Positions 8,840 through 17,425 are shown, counted from the first letter of the stretch. The stretch is DNA of 64,000 nucleotides from Methylobacterium sp. WSM2598 (GCF_000379105.1 NZ_KB900609.1:2223934-2287933), one strand, 5' to 3'. Notes: a model not told the origin generated them from the sequence alone. A program made the numbers and translations.

Positions 8840-9523
8840 ATGGGATGGTGGGAGCCGGTTCGCGCCTATTGCGAGCGCGGGGATGCGGGGTTCTGGGCCG
8901 AGCCGCTGAACGCGGTCTCGAACGCGGCCTTCCTGGCGGCGTGCCTGCTGCTCCTCGCCCGGGCCGGGCGCCGGCCCCGCGACGCCGCCTCGCTGGCGCT
9001 CGCCGCGCTGATCGGCGTGATCGGGATCGGCAGCTTCCTGTTCCACACGCTCGCGGTGTGCTGGGCCGAACTCGCCGACGTGCTGCCGATCGCAATCTTC
9101 ATCCACGCCTATTTCTTCCTCGCCCTGCACCGGCTGCTCGGCCTCGGCGCGGGACGGAGCGCGCTCGCGACCCTCGCCTTCGCGGCGGGATTAGGCTTCG
9201 AGCCGGGCCTCTCGGCGCTCGCCGGCCGCGGGCTCGCGGCGGCGACGAACGGCTCGCTCGCCTACCTGCCCGCCCTGCTCGCCCTGCTGGGCGTCGGCGC
9301 CGCCCTGCGCGCCTCGGCGCGGCCCGCCCGCGTCCGGGCCGGATCGGCGATGCTCGGCCTCTCCGGCCTGTTCCTCGCCTCGCTCGCCGCCCGCACCCTC
9401 GACGCGCCGCTCTGCGGGGCGATCCCGATCGGCATCCACTGGTTGTGGCACGTGATGAATGCGGCCCTGCTCGCCGGACTCGTGACGCTGCTCGCGCAAG
9501 CAGGGCGCGAGCCGCCGGGCTGA
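8840..9523 (+). CDS. Ceramidase-family (CREST superfamily) integral membrane hydrolase
   Basis: A 227-residue, roughly seven-helix membrane protein. It carries the CREST metal-site signature: S65 and H69 in GSFLFH, D80 in ELADVLP and H200-x3-H204 in IHWLWHVMN. Alkaline ceramidases and adiponectin-receptor-like hydrolases use these three His with Ser and Asp to bind zinc and hydrolyse an amide. The ATG at 8840 is chosen because a GAGGGGGG ribosome-binding site precedes it and upstream in-frame sequence overlaps the xthA start region. The natural lipid substrate is unknown; ceramide, acyl-amino-acid lipids or another amide lipid are possible. Confidence 0.8.
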   Translation: MGWWEPVRAYCERGDAGFWAEPLNAVSNAAFLAACLLLLARAGRRPRDAASLALAALIGVIGIGSFLFHTLAVCWAELADVLPIAIFIHAYFFLALHRLLGLGAGRSALATLAFAAGLGFEPGLSALAGRGLAAATNGSLAYLPALLALLGVGAALRASARPARVRAGSAMLGLSGLFLASLAARTLDAPLCGAIPIGIHWLWHVMNAALLAGLVTLLAQAGREPPG

Positions 9524-9643
9524 TCCCGTCCGCTCGGGAAAGGCCGGCCCGCGCTTCCTTGCACGGGCCCGGAAATCGTTGCAGAAGGTCCGCGTCTGCC
9601 TGAGGCCGCGCTTCGGGCGCCGCGAAGGTCGTTGGATGCGCGC

Positions 9644-10966
9644 ATGACTCAGAGCCTCCGCCTCGGCGTCGCCGGCCTCGGCACGGTGGGCGCCGCCGTC
9701 ATGCGCATGCTGGAGCGCCGCGCCGCGGTGCTGACGGCCGCGTCCGGGCGCCCGATCACCGTGACGGCCGTCTCGGCCCGCGACCGCGGCCGCGACCGCG
9801 GCCTTTCCCTGGCGGAGGTGGCGTGGTTCGACGATCCCGTGGCCCTCGCCCGCTCGGGCGAGGTCGATTGCGTGGTCGAGCTGATCGGCGGGGCGGAGGG
9901 CGCGGCCCGCGCCACCGTCGAGGCGGCGCTCGCCGCCGGCAAGCACGTGGTGACCGCCAACAAGGCGCTCCTCGCCCGCCACGGCGCGGATCTCGCCCGG
10001 GCGGCCGAGCGGGCGGGCGCGGCGCTGGCCTTCGAGGCCTCGGCGGCCGGCGGCATCCCGGTGGTCAAGACCCTGCGCGAGGCGCTGTCCGGCAACGCGA
10101 TCTCGCGGGTCTACGGGATCCTGAACGGCACCTGCAACTACATCCTGAGCCGGATGGAGCTGGAGGGCCTGACCTTCGAGGCCTGCCTGAAGGACGCGCA
10201 GGCCCTCGGCTACGCGGAGGCCGACCCGACCTTCGACGTCGAGGGCTTCGACACCGCCCACAAGCTCGCCGTGCTCACCAGCCTCGCCTTCGGCAGCGAG
10301 ATCGACGCGGAGGGCATCTCGGTCGAGGGCATCTCGGCGATCACGCCCCTCGACCTGCGCATGGCCGAGGAACTCGGCTACCGGATCAAGCTCCTGGGCG
10401 TGGCCGAGGCGACGCCGGCCGGCATCGAGCAGCGCGTGCACCCGACCATGGTGCCGCGCTCCTCGGCGATCGCGCAGGTGATGGGCGTGACGAACGCCGT
10501 CACGATCGACACGGACGCGCTGCGCGAATTGACGCTGATCGGTCCCGGCGCCGGGGGCGACGCCACCGCCTCGGCGGTGGTCGCCGACATCGCCGACGTG
10601 GCCGCCGGCCGGATCGTCCCGGCCTTCGGGCGCCCGGCCGGCTCGCTGGTGCGCCCGCCCCGGGCCGAGATGCAGCGCCACGAGGGCGGCTACTACATCC
10701 GCCTGACCGTGCACGACCGGCCGGGCGTGGCGGCGGGCGTGGCGGCCCGGATGGCCGAGCGCGAGATCTCGCTGGAGAGCATCCTGCAGCGCCGCTCCGA
10801 GAACGCGGCCGCCCAGGACCCGCACGGGCGATCGGGCATGCCGGTGCCGCTCGTGCTCATCACCTACGCGGCGACGGAGGCGGCGATCCGCGCCAGCCTC
10901 GACGCGATGGCGGCGGACGGCTTCCTCTCGGAGCCGCCGCAGGTCATCCGGATCGAGCGGGACTGA
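9644..10966 (+). CDS. hom: Homoserine dehydrogenase
   Basis: Reduces aspartate semialdehyde to homoserine on the way to threonine and methionine. The 440 residues hold a Rossmann motif GLGTVG at 11-16, a central catalytic domain with the family landmarks ILNGTCNYILSRM and YAEADPTFDVEGFDTAHKLAVL, and a C-terminal ACT domain (YYIRLTVHDRPGVAAGVAARM) of the kind used for threonine feedback. The ATG at 9644 is preferred by family start; a TTG at 9632, closer to a GAAGG site, would add four residues. It leads a hom-glpX-GNAT gene set. Confidence 0.95.
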   Translation: MTQSLRLGVAGLGTVGAAVMRMLERRAAVLTAASGRPITVTAVSARDRGRDRGLSLAEVAWFDDPVALARSGEVDCVVELIGGAEGAARATVEAALAAGKHVVTANKALLARHGADLARAAERAGAALAFEASAAGGIPVVKTLREALSGNAISRVYGILNGTCNYILSRMELEGLTFEACLKDAQALGYAEADPTFDVEGFDTAHKLAVLTSLAFGSEIDAEGISVEGISAITPLDLRMAEELGYRIKLLGVAEATPAGIEQRVHPTMVPRSSAIAQVMGVTNAVTIDTDALRELTLIGPGAGGDATASAVVADIADVAAGRIVPAFGRPAGSLVRPPRAEMQRHEGGYYIRLTVHDRPGVAAGVAARMAEREISLESILQRRSENAAAQDPHGRSGMPVPLVLITYAATEAAIRASLDAMAADGFLSEPPQVIRIERD

Positions 10967-11010
10967 CGGCCCGCGCCGCCCTGACAGAGTTTGACGAGGA
11001 ACCTGACCGC

Positions 11011-12009
11011 ATGTCGGACGCCACCAAGGCCGCCCCGAGCCCGATCATCGAGCGCATCCTCACCCTCGAACTGGTGCGCGTGACGGAGCGCGCGGCCGTC
11101 GCCGCCGCCCGCCTGCGCGGCCAGGGCAACGAGAAGGCCGCCGACCAAGCCGCCGTCGACGCGATGCGGCGCGAGCTGAACCGCCTGCCGATCGCCGGCA
11201 CGGTGGTGATCGGCGAGGGCGAGCGCGACGAGGCCCCGATGCTGTTCATCGGCGAGACCCTCGGCAACGGCCAGGGGCCGAAGGTCGACATCGCGGTCGA
11301 TCCCCTCGAGGGCACCACGCTCTGCGCCAAGGACATGCCGGGCTCGGTCGCCGTGATGGCGATGGCGGAGGGCGGCACGCTGCTGGCCGCGCCGGACGTC
11401 TACATGCACAAGATCGCGGTCGGCCCCGGCTACCCGCGCGGCGTGGTCGACCTCGACGCGAGCCCCGAGGACAACATCCAGGCGCTCGCCAAGGCCAAGG
11501 GGGTCCCGCCCTCGGAGATCACCGCCCTCGTCCTCGACCGGCCGCGCCACACCGACCTGATCGCGGCGATCCGCCGGACGGGCGCCGGCGTGCGCCTGAT
11601 CTCGGACGGCGACGTGGCCGGCGTGATCTTCACGACCATGCCGGAGGAAACCGGGATCGACATCTATCTCGGCATCGGCGCGGCCCCCGAGGGCGTGCTG
11701 GCGGCCGGCGCCCTGCGCTGCATCGGCGGCCAGATGCAGGGGCGGCTGATCCTCGACACCCAGGAGAAGCGCGACCGCGCCGCCAAGATGGGCGTGCAGG
11801 ATCCCAACCGCCGCTACGACCTGGAGGATCTCGCCCGCGGCGACGTGGTGGTGGCGCTCACCGGCGTGACCGACGGCGCCCTGGTCAAGGGCGTCCGCTT
11901 CGGGCGGGAGGTGGTGCAGACCGACACGATCGTCTATCGATCCCACACGGGCACGGTGCGCCGCATCCAGGCGGAGCACCGCGACTTCACCAAGTTCCAC
12001 CTGAAGTAG
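11011..12009 (+). CDS. glpX: Class II fructose-1,6-bisphosphatase
   Basis: Gluconeogenic and Calvin-type phosphatase of the GlpX family, 332 residues. Signature segments are IGEGERDEAPML (metal and substrate site), VDPLEGTTLCAKDMPGSVAV and GIGAAPEGVLAAGALRC. It starts 44 bases after hom, an arrangement common in alphaproteobacteria where hom and glpX are followed by recJ. Here an acetyltransferase follows instead. Confidence 0.95.
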   Translation: MSDATKAAPSPIIERILTLELVRVTERAAVAAARLRGQGNEKAADQAAVDAMRRELNRLPIAGTVVIGEGERDEAPMLFIGETLGNGQGPKVDIAVDPLEGTTLCAKDMPGSVAVMAMAEGGTLLAAPDVYMHKIAVGPGYPRGVVDLDASPEDNIQALAKAKGVPPSEITALVLDRPRHTDLIAAIRRTGAGVRLISDGDVAGVIFTTMPEETGIDIYLGIGAAPEGVLAAGALRCIGGQMQGRLILDTQEKRDRAAKMGVQDPNRRYDLEDLARGDVVVALTGVTDGALVKGVRFGREVVQTDTIVYRSHTGTVRRIQAEHRDFTKFHLK

Positions 12010-12017
12010 GAGGCGCG

Positions 12018-12464
12018 ATGACGGCTCCTCTGGTTCGGCCGTTGCGGCCCGACGAGCGGGCCGTCTGGGAGCCCCTCTGGCAGGGCTACCTGCGCTTCTA
12101 CGGCGGGAGCGTCGCGCCCGAGGTCTGCGACACGACCTGGGCGCGCCTGCACGATCCGTCCGAGCCGATGCACGGGCTGGTGGCGGAGGCGGACGGAGCG
12201 GTGATCGGCCTCGTGCACTACATCTTCCACCGCTCGACCTGGACGGTGGGACCCTACTGCTACCTGCAGGACCTGTTTACGGCGGAGGCCGCCCGCGGCC
12301 GCGGAGCCGGGCGCGCGCTGATCGAGGCCGTCTACGAGAAGGCGCGGGAGGCGGGGGCGAGCCGGGTCTACTGGCTGACCCAGGAGGGCAACATCACGGC
12401 CCGCGCGCTCTACGACACGCTGGCGGACCGCTCAGGCTTCATCCAGTACCGGAAGATCCTGTGA
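12018..12464 (+). CDS. GNAT-family N-acetyltransferase
   Basis: A 148-residue single-domain acetyltransferase with the acetyl-CoA pantetheine loop AARGRGAGRALIEAVYEKA and the final beta strand SGFIQYRKIL. A strong AGGAGG site lies just upstream and the gene begins eight bases after glpX, so it is probably in that operon. Its stop codon TGA (12462-12464) is the first part of the palindromic TGATCC element that follows. The substrate is unknown. Confidence 0.85.
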   Translation: MTAPLVRPLRPDERAVWEPLWQGYLRFYGGSVAPEVCDTTWARLHDPSEPMHGLVAEADGAVIGLVHYIFHRSTWTVGPYCYLQDLFTAEAARGRGAGRALIEAVYEKAREAGASRVYWLTQEGNITARALYDTLADRSGFIQYRKIL

Positions 12465-12545
12465 TCCGGGAGCCGCTTGATCGGAGCGGCTCCCGGATCA
12501 CGCGCCTGCGCGGCGCCTGAGCGAAGACGACATCCGCATGGCCGA
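12462..12545. repeat. TGATCC palindromic element, copy 1 (hairpin plus conserved tail)
   Basis: A perfect 15-bp inverted repeat, arms at 12463-12477 and 12485-12499 with a 7-base loop, is followed by a conserved tail with the core GCGCGGCGCCTGAGCGAAG and the segment GACATCCGCATGG. Its first three bases are the stop codon of the preceding gene. It may also act as a transcription terminator, although no U-run follows. Related copies lie near 18692, 26602, 37787 and 54611. Confidence 0.8.
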
Positions 12546-12553
12546 AATCGGAG

Positions 12554-12653
12554 ATGGCGAAGCCATCAACCGGATGGCGAAGCCATCAACCGGATGGCGA
12601 AGCCATCAACCGGATGGCGAAGCCATCAACCGGATGGCGAAGCCATCAACCGG
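12554..12653. repeat. 20-bp tandem repeat, five copies (hairpin units)
   Basis: The unit atggcgaagccatcaaccgg starts at 12554, 12574, 12594, 12614 and 12634, all five copies identical, with a partial sixth at 12654. Each copy folds as GATGGC-GAA-GCCATC. The same segment occurs once, inverted, at about 26515-26536 at the end of another element copy. This looks like a recent local amplification of an element end. The rest of 12465-12782 has no gene. Confidence 0.9.
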
Positions 12654-12782
12654 ATGGCGGATGAGGCGGTGAGCGGCCGGGGCTTTCGGCGCAGCATGTC
12701 GGGCGCGCTGCAGCGGCCGCCACGTCCGCATCGGGGACGCGGCGCGCGCCGCACGGATCGGGCCGGAGCGGCGCGCGACGGT

Positions 12783-13661
12783 TCACCGGAACAGCGAGGC
12801 CATCCCGCCCTGCACACGCCCGAGCCCCTGGCGGGCGACCGCGTTGTTCTGGTCGATCGCCGTGGCGCGCTGGTAGCTCTCCATCGCCTCCTGGCGACGG
12901 CCCGACTTCTCGTAGGCGACGCCGCGATAGGCCCAGGAATCCGCGTCCTTGTTGTTCACGTTCAGGGCCGCGTTGAAGTCCTCGATCGCCTTGTCGTACT
13001 GGTTCGTGGCGATCAGGCTCTGGCCGCGGGCCGCGTAGGGGGCGCTCACGAAGGGGTTGCGGTCGATCGCGGCGTCGAAATCGCCGATCGCCGCCCGGTG
13101 CTGGCCCTGCGCCTGCCGCACCAGGCCGCGGGCGTGGTAGGCCTCCGCCGATTCGGGCGTGAGGCGGATCGCCTGGCTCAGGTCCGAGTAGGCCGCCTCG
13201 TAATTGCCCATCGCCCGCTGCAGGTTCGCCCGCCCGATATAGGCCGCGCTGTAGTTCGGATCGGCCGTGAGGGCGCGCGTGAAGTCCTGCAGCGCGGCGT
13301 CGTTGCGGCCCGACTGACGGTAGGCCAGCGCCCGGTTGCTGTAGGCCGAGGCGGAATTCGGATCGAGCTGCACCGCCTTGGTGAAGTCCGCGATCGCCTC
13401 GCCGTAATTGCCCGCCCGGGCATAGGCGGCGCCGCGGGTGTTGTAGGCGGCCGGATCGCTCGGGTTGCGCTGGATCACGTCCGTGAGCGAGGCGATGTTC
13501 ACGTCGGCCGCGCCGGTCTTGTCGGTCTCCAGCACGGCGAATTGCCGCGTCGCGGTGGCGCGGCTGACGGTGTCGCAGCCGGCGAGCTGCAACGCCGCGA
13601 GGGCGGTCGCTCCGAGCACGGCCGCCGGCTTCGTCCGGCGCAGCACGATCACAGCCTTCAT
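12783..13661 (-). CDS. TPR-repeat lipoprotein
   Basis: A 292-residue protein with a lipoprotein signal: hydrophobic residues 13-27 end in the lipobox LAGC with the lipidated cysteine at 29. From about residue 52 to 285 it consists of tetratricopeptide repeats (seven or so), recognisable from recurring patterns such as AYSNRALAYRQSGRNDAALQDFTRAL spread across repeats. TPR solenoids bind partner proteins, and homologues in alphaproteobacteria are secreted or membrane-anchored scaffolds. It stands alone between repeat-rich regions; the partner is unknown. Confidence 0.85.
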   Translation of the reverse strand: MKAVIVLRRTKPAAVLGATALAALQLAGCDTVSRATATRQFAVLETDKTGAADVNIASLTDVIQRNPSDPAAYNTRGAAYARAGNYGEAIADFTKAVQLDPNSASAYSNRALAYRQSGRNDAALQDFTRALTADPNYSAAYIGRANLQRAMGNYEAAYSDLSQAIRLTPESAEAYHARGLVRQAQGQHRAAIGDFDAAIDRNPFVSAPYAARGQSLIATNQYDKAIEDFNAALNVNNKDADSWAYRGVAYEKSGRRQEAMESYQRATAIDQNNAVARQGLGRVQGGMASLFR

Positions 13662-14282
13662 CCCCTCGTCCCCCAGCGGCGGCGCAAGCCCTGGCCGCGC
13701 GGTCTGTCACCCCATCGGATCGCGGCACCCGCGCGATCCCGTCCGGAATGGACCGTCGGGGATCGCGGTGAATGCCGCCTTAAGCGTCCGCGTGGCCCCG
13801 CTTCACAGGGCCGATGTGGCGAAGGTGTGGCTGCGGCCGGGTGCGCCGGGCCGGACGGTGCGGGGAGGCGCCCTCTGTGGCGCCGGCGCCGCAGGCGGCG
13901 CGCGGCTGCCGCCCGCGCCTCGCCGGGACGGCCTCGCCATATCCTTCGCCGAAGCGGTCATCGCTTCGGCGGCGGAAGTGACGCGGGATCGCGACTCTGA
14001 GCGGAATCCCGTCGGGCGTTTGCGCTTATCCCGGCGGTGATTTCTCGTGACCGCTGGTTCCGTTCTCGGATCGTCGCCAAGCCTTTTCGCCAAGCCGTCT
14101 CGCCAAGCCGTCTCGCCAAGCCTTTTCGCCAAGCCGTCCCGCCAAGCCGTCTCGCCAAGCCTTTGGCTTGGTGTCGACAATCCGGGATGGTCAACGCCCC
14201 GATGCGTCAGCATCCTGGAGGCGTTTGCGCTTAGAGTGCTGCACCCGGGTCCGACAGAGGCCCGCGGACGAGGGAGGATGCG
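13662..14282. other. Intergenic region without a gene, contains a 13-bp tandem array
   Basis: This 620-base divergent gap separates the minus-strand TPR lipoprotein gene from the plus-strand serine hydrolase gene, so both promoters must lie here. Translated reading frames inside it are low-complexity and not convincing. Besides the 13-bp array at 14075-14171, the 13-base segment GCGTTTGCGCTTA occurs twice, near 14018 and 14222. Confidence 0.6.
14075..14171. repeat. 13-bp tandem array, seven copies, ending in a hairpin
   Basis: Seven 13-base units CGCCAAGCC followed by TTTT, GTCT or GTCC run from 14075 to 14165 in the order TTTT, GTCT, GTCT, TTTT, GTCC, GTCT, TTTG. The last unit joins GGCTTGG to form a perfect 7-bp stem with a TTT loop (14155-14171). 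It lies in a divergent intergenic gap and has no coding frame of its own. Confidence 0.85.
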
Positions 14283-15644
14283 ATGAGGGAGACGGAGCGC
14301 GGGCCCCGCGGGGGCCTGCGGCGGACGATGCTGGCCGGGATGACGGCCCTGCTGCTGGGATTCGCCGGGCCCGTCCTGGCCGAGGCCCCCGCGGCGCGGC
14401 GCGGCGGAGACGTCCTCGCGCCGGCCAGTCCGGAGGAGGTCGGGCTCTCCTCGGAGCGCCTGAAGGGAATCGGGCGGGTGATCGAGGCCGAGGTCGCGGC
14501 CGGCCGGCTCCCGGGCGCGGTCGTGATGATCGCCCGGCACGGGCGCCTTGCCTTCGCGGAGAGTTTCGGCTTCCGCGACCGGCCGGCCGGGGAGCCCCTC
14601 GCCAAGGACGCGATCTTCCGCATCTACTCGATGACGAAGCCGCTGGTCTCGGTCGGGGCGATGATGCTGGTGGAGGACGGGGCGCTCCAGCTGACCGACC
14701 CGGTCGCCAAGCACCTGCCGGACTTCAAGGACCTGAAGGTCGCGGTCCAGAAGCCGAACGCCCTCGGCGAGGTGGCCTACGACCTCGTGCCGGCCGAGCG
14801 CGCGCCGACCGTGCAGGATCTGCTGCGCCACACGGCCGGGCTCGCCTACGGGGAGATCACCACCAACCCGCTGGTCAAGGCCGCCTACGTCAAAGCCGGC
14901 CTGTACAAGCCGGATTTCGACTACAACACCACCGACCTCACGCCCGAGGAATTCACGAGCCGCATCGCCGCCGCCCCGCTCGCCTACCAGCCCGGCACGG
15001 TCTGGCAGTACAGCCTCGCGGTCGACGTGCTCGGCCGCGTGATCGAGAAGGTCTCCGGCAAGCGGCTCGGCGCCTTCCTGGAGGAGCGCCTGTTCCGGCC
15101 CCTCGGCATGACCGAGACCGGCTTCTCGGTCCCGCCCGAGAAGGCGGGCCGGATCGCGCTGCCGCTCGCCACCGACCCGGCCACCGGGGCGCCCAACCGG
15201 CTCATCGACGGCGCGGTGCCGCGGAACGATTCGGGCGGGGCCGGCGGCTACGGCACGGCGGCGGATTACCTGCGCTTCGCGCAGGCCATGCTCGACGGCG
15301 GCCGCCTCGCCGGCACGCGGATCCTCAGCCGCAAGAGCGTCGAGCTGATGACCTCCGACCATCTCGGCGAGCGCATCCGGCCCGTCGCCACGCCGGGCGA
15401 CCTGCTGATGGGCGTGCCCGGCTACACGTTCGGGCTCGGCTTCATGGTGCGCAAGGAGGCGGGGATCGCCGGGGTGCCGGGCTCGGCCGGGGAGTTCATG
15501 TGGGCGGGCTACGCCGGCACCTTCTTCTGGGTCGATCCCAGGGAGGATCTCGCGGTGGTGATCATGACCCAGGCGCCGGGCCCGAGCCGGGCCTTCTACC
15601 GGCGCGCGTTCAAGCAGCTGGTCTACGCCGCGATCGCGGATTGA
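14283..15644 (+). CDS. Secreted serine hydrolase, beta-lactamase/DD-peptidase family (class C-like esterase)
   Basis: A 453-residue enzyme with a Sec signal peptide around residues 13-34. The catalytic SxxK is S116-M-T-K119, the second-motif Tyr is Y243 in WQYSL, and TAGLAYG follows the family pattern. These features fit the EstB/AmpC-like clan (Pfam Beta-lactamase, PF00144), whose members are mostly esterases or D-amino-acid peptidases rather than antibiotic-degrading enzymes. Substrate is unknown. The start at 14283 has AGGGAGG just upstream. The gene is convergent with purK and shares a terminator with it. Confidence 0.85.
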   Translation: MRETERGPRGGLRRTMLAGMTALLLGFAGPVLAEAPAARRGGDVLAPASPEEVGLSSERLKGIGRVIEAEVAAGRLPGAVVMIARHGRLAFAESFGFRDRPAGEPLAKDAIFRIYSMTKPLVSVGAMMLVEDGALQLTDPVAKHLPDFKDLKVAVQKPNALGEVAYDLVPAERAPTVQDLLRHTAGLAYGEITTNPLVKAAYVKAGLYKPDFDYNTTDLTPEEFTSRIAAAPLAYQPGTVWQYSLAVDVLGRVIEKVSGKRLGAFLEERLFRPLGMTETGFSVPPEKAGRIALPLATDPATGAPNRLIDGAVPRNDSGGAGGYGTAADYLRFAQAMLDGGRLAGTRILSRKSVELMTSDHLGERIRPVATPGDLLMGVPGYTFGLGFMVRKEAGIAGVPGSAGEFMWAGYAGTFFWVDPREDLAVVIMTQAPGPSRAFYRRAFKQLVYAAIAD

Positions 15645-15650
15645 GGCGGC

Positions 15651-15688
15651 GCGCCTGCTGCCGCCGTCAGGCCGGCGGCAGCAGGCGC
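15651..15688. terminator. Bidirectional hairpin terminator between convergent genes
   Basis: A perfect 15-bp inverted repeat (arms 15651-15665 and 15674-15688, sequence GCGCCTGCTGCCGCC and its complement) with an 8-base loop sits between the two converging stop codons. The right arm lies inside the last codons of purK. No U-run is obvious, so it may act as an RNA end-stabiliser as well as a terminator. Confidence 0.75.
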
Positions 15689-16776
15689 GTCACGTGGCCC
15701 ATCTTGCGGCCGGGGCGGGCCTTGCCCTTGCCGTAGAGGTGGAGGTGGCTGCCGGGCTCGGCGAGGATCTGGCGCCACGCCTCGACCGCCGGCCCGACCA
15801 GGTTGCGCATCTCGACGGCGGCGCCGCCGACCCGCCCGGTGGCGCCGAGGGGCCAGCCGCAAATCGCCCGCACGTGCTGGGCGAATTGCGAGGTCAGCGC
15901 GCCCTCGATGGTCCAGTGCCCGGAATTGTGCACCCGCGGGGCGATCTCGTTGACGACGACGTGGGCGCGGCCGTCGCCGCCCCGGACCAGGAACATCTCG
16001 ACCGCGAGCACGCCGACGTAGCCGAGCGCCTCGGCGATCCGGCGGGCGATGCCGAGCGCCTCCTCGCAGCTCTCCGGGTCCATCCCGGGCGCCGGCACCA
16101 GGGTGCGGTCGAGGATGTGGTCGCGGTGCTCGTTGCCGCAGGGATCGTAGGCCGAGAAGGTGCCGTCCCCGGCCCGGGCCGCCACCACCGAGACCTCGCT
16201 CTCGAAGGGCACGAAGCCCTCCAGGATGCAGGGCTGGTGGCCGAGCGACGCCATCACCGCCTCGGCGTCGAGCGGCGCATCCGGGCGCAGCATGCGCTGA
16301 CCCTTGCCGTCGTAGCCGAAGCGGCGGGTCTTGAGCACGGCGGGCAGCCCGAGCGCGGCCACCGCCTCGGCGAGGCCCGCCGCGTCGTCGACGGCCCGGA
16401 ACGGGGCGGTGGGGATGCCCAGCCCCGCCACGAAGCTCTTCTCCGCCAGCCGGTCCTGGGTGGTGGCGAGCGCCGCGGCGCTCGGGTGCAGGGGCTTGGC
16501 GGCGGACAGGATCTCGGCGGTCCGGCGCGGGACGTTCTCGAACTCGTAGGTGACGACGTCGACTGCCGCCGCGAAGGCGGCGAGGGCCGCCTCGTCCTCG
16601 TAGGCCGCCACCGTGCGGGCGGCGGCGACGTCGAAGGCCGGGCTGTCGTCGTCCGGCGCGTAGACGTGGACCTTGAGGCCGTAGGCCGCCGCGGCGAGCG
16701 CGATCATGCGGCCGAGCTGGCCGCCGCCGACGATGCCGACGGTGCGGCCGGGGGCGAGCGGGGCGGGCTGAGTCAT
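15667..16776 (-). CDS. purK: 5-(carboxyamino)imidazole ribonucleotide synthase
   Basis: ATP-grasp enzyme that carboxylates AIR to N5-CAIR in purine synthesis; 369 residues. It has the N-terminal GGGQLGRM motif at 17-24, the central ATP-grasp segment KTRRFGYDGKGQ and the C-terminal NEIAPRVHNSGHWTIEG signature. The ATG at 16776 lies 23 bases after the purE stop. The next enzyme of the step, PurE, is the upstream gene, so both halves of the carboxylation are made together. Confidence 0.95.
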   Translation of the reverse strand: MTQPAPLAPGRTVGIVGGGQLGRMIALAAAAYGLKVHVYAPDDDSPAFDVAAARTVAAYEDEAALAAFAAAVDVVTYEFENVPRRTAEILSAAKPLHPSAAALATTQDRLAEKSFVAGLGIPTAPFRAVDDAAGLAEAVAALGLPAVLKTRRFGYDGKGQRMLRPDAPLDAEAVMASLGHQPCILEGFVPFESEVSVVAARAGDGTFSAYDPCGNEHRDHILDRTLVPAPGMDPESCEEALGIARRIAEALGYVGVLAVEMFLVRGGDGRAHVVVNEIAPRVHNSGHWTIEGALTSQFAQHVRAICGWPLGATGRVGGAAVEMRNLVGPAVEAWRQILAEPGSHLHLYGKGKARPGRKMGHVTRLLPPA

Positions 16777-16799
16777 GGGCGGGTCGCTGGTCTCGGCAC

Positions 16800-17297
16800 T
16801 CACGGGGCGGAGGAATCCGGGCGCTCGGCCACCGCCCCGCTCTGGCGGGCGCGCCACGCGTCGAGCCGGGCGGCGAGGTCGGGATCCGAGAGGGCGAGGA
16901 TGGCGGCCGCGAGGAGCGCGGCGTTGACGGCGCCGGCCCGGCCGATCGCGAGCGTGCCGACCGGGATGCCGGCCGGCATCTGCACGATCGACAGCAGGCT
17001 GTCCTGGCCCGAGAGCGCCTTGGACTCCACGGGCACGCCGAGGACCGGCAGCGGCGTCAGCGACGCCACCATGCCGGGCAGGTGCGCCGCGCCGCCCGCC
17101 CCCGCGATCACCACCTGGAATCCCGCCGCCCTGGCGCCCTTGGCGAAGGCGACCATGCGCTCGGGCGTGCGATGCGCGGAGACGATGCGGGCGTCGTAGG
17201 CGATCCCGAGGGCGTCGAGGGTCTCGGCGGCGTGCCGCATCGTGGCCCAGTCCGACTGGCTGCCCATGATGACCGCGACCGCGGGCGATGCCGCCAT
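16800..17297 (-). CDS. purE: 5-(carboxyamino)imidazole ribonucleotide mutase
   Basis: Class I PurE, converting N5-CAIR to CAIR; 165 residues. It shows the substrate loop GSQSDW at 12-17, the SAHRTPER motif with the catalytic His, and [14 protein letters not shown]. The start at 17297 is chosen by family length; the longer frame to 17453 is proline/arginine-rich and covers a repeat tail. It forms an operon with purK. Confidence 0.95.
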   Translation of the reverse strand: MAASPAVAVIMGSQSDWATMRHAAETLDALGIAYDARIVSAHRTPERMVAFAKGARAAGFQVVIAGAGGAAHLPGMVASLTPLPVLGVPVESKALSGQDSLLSIVQMPAGIPVGTLAIGRAGAVNAALLAAAILALSDPDLAARLDAWRARQSGAVAERPDSSAP

Positions 17298-17339
17298 GCT
17301 CTCACGCCCTCCCGTACGATTTCCGGTCGATTGCCTCAC

Positions 17340-17425
17340 AACGCGGAAATCGGCTTCGCTCGGGCGCCGCGCGGGTCGAGGATCCGGGTGCCGAACCGAT
17401 GGTTCGGATCCCGGAACGGAACCGC
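17340..17425. repeat. Diverged copy of the palindromic element (tail part)
   Basis: Upstream of purE the sequence GGCTTCGCTCGGGCGCCGCGCGGG is the reverse complement of the conserved element tail seen at 12.5, 18.7, 24.5 and 54.7 kb, followed by a weaker GGATCCGGG...CCGGAACGG palindrome. It lies across the probable purE leader. Confidence 0.5.

Noticed and set aside
12554..12653. Possible CRISPR array
   Set aside because: The 20-bp units are directly adjacent with no spacers and no cas genes are present, so this is a simple tandem repeat.
14075..14171. Possible peptide-coding repeat
   Set aside because: The 13-bp period shifts frame at each unit, and no start with ribosome-binding site leads into it.
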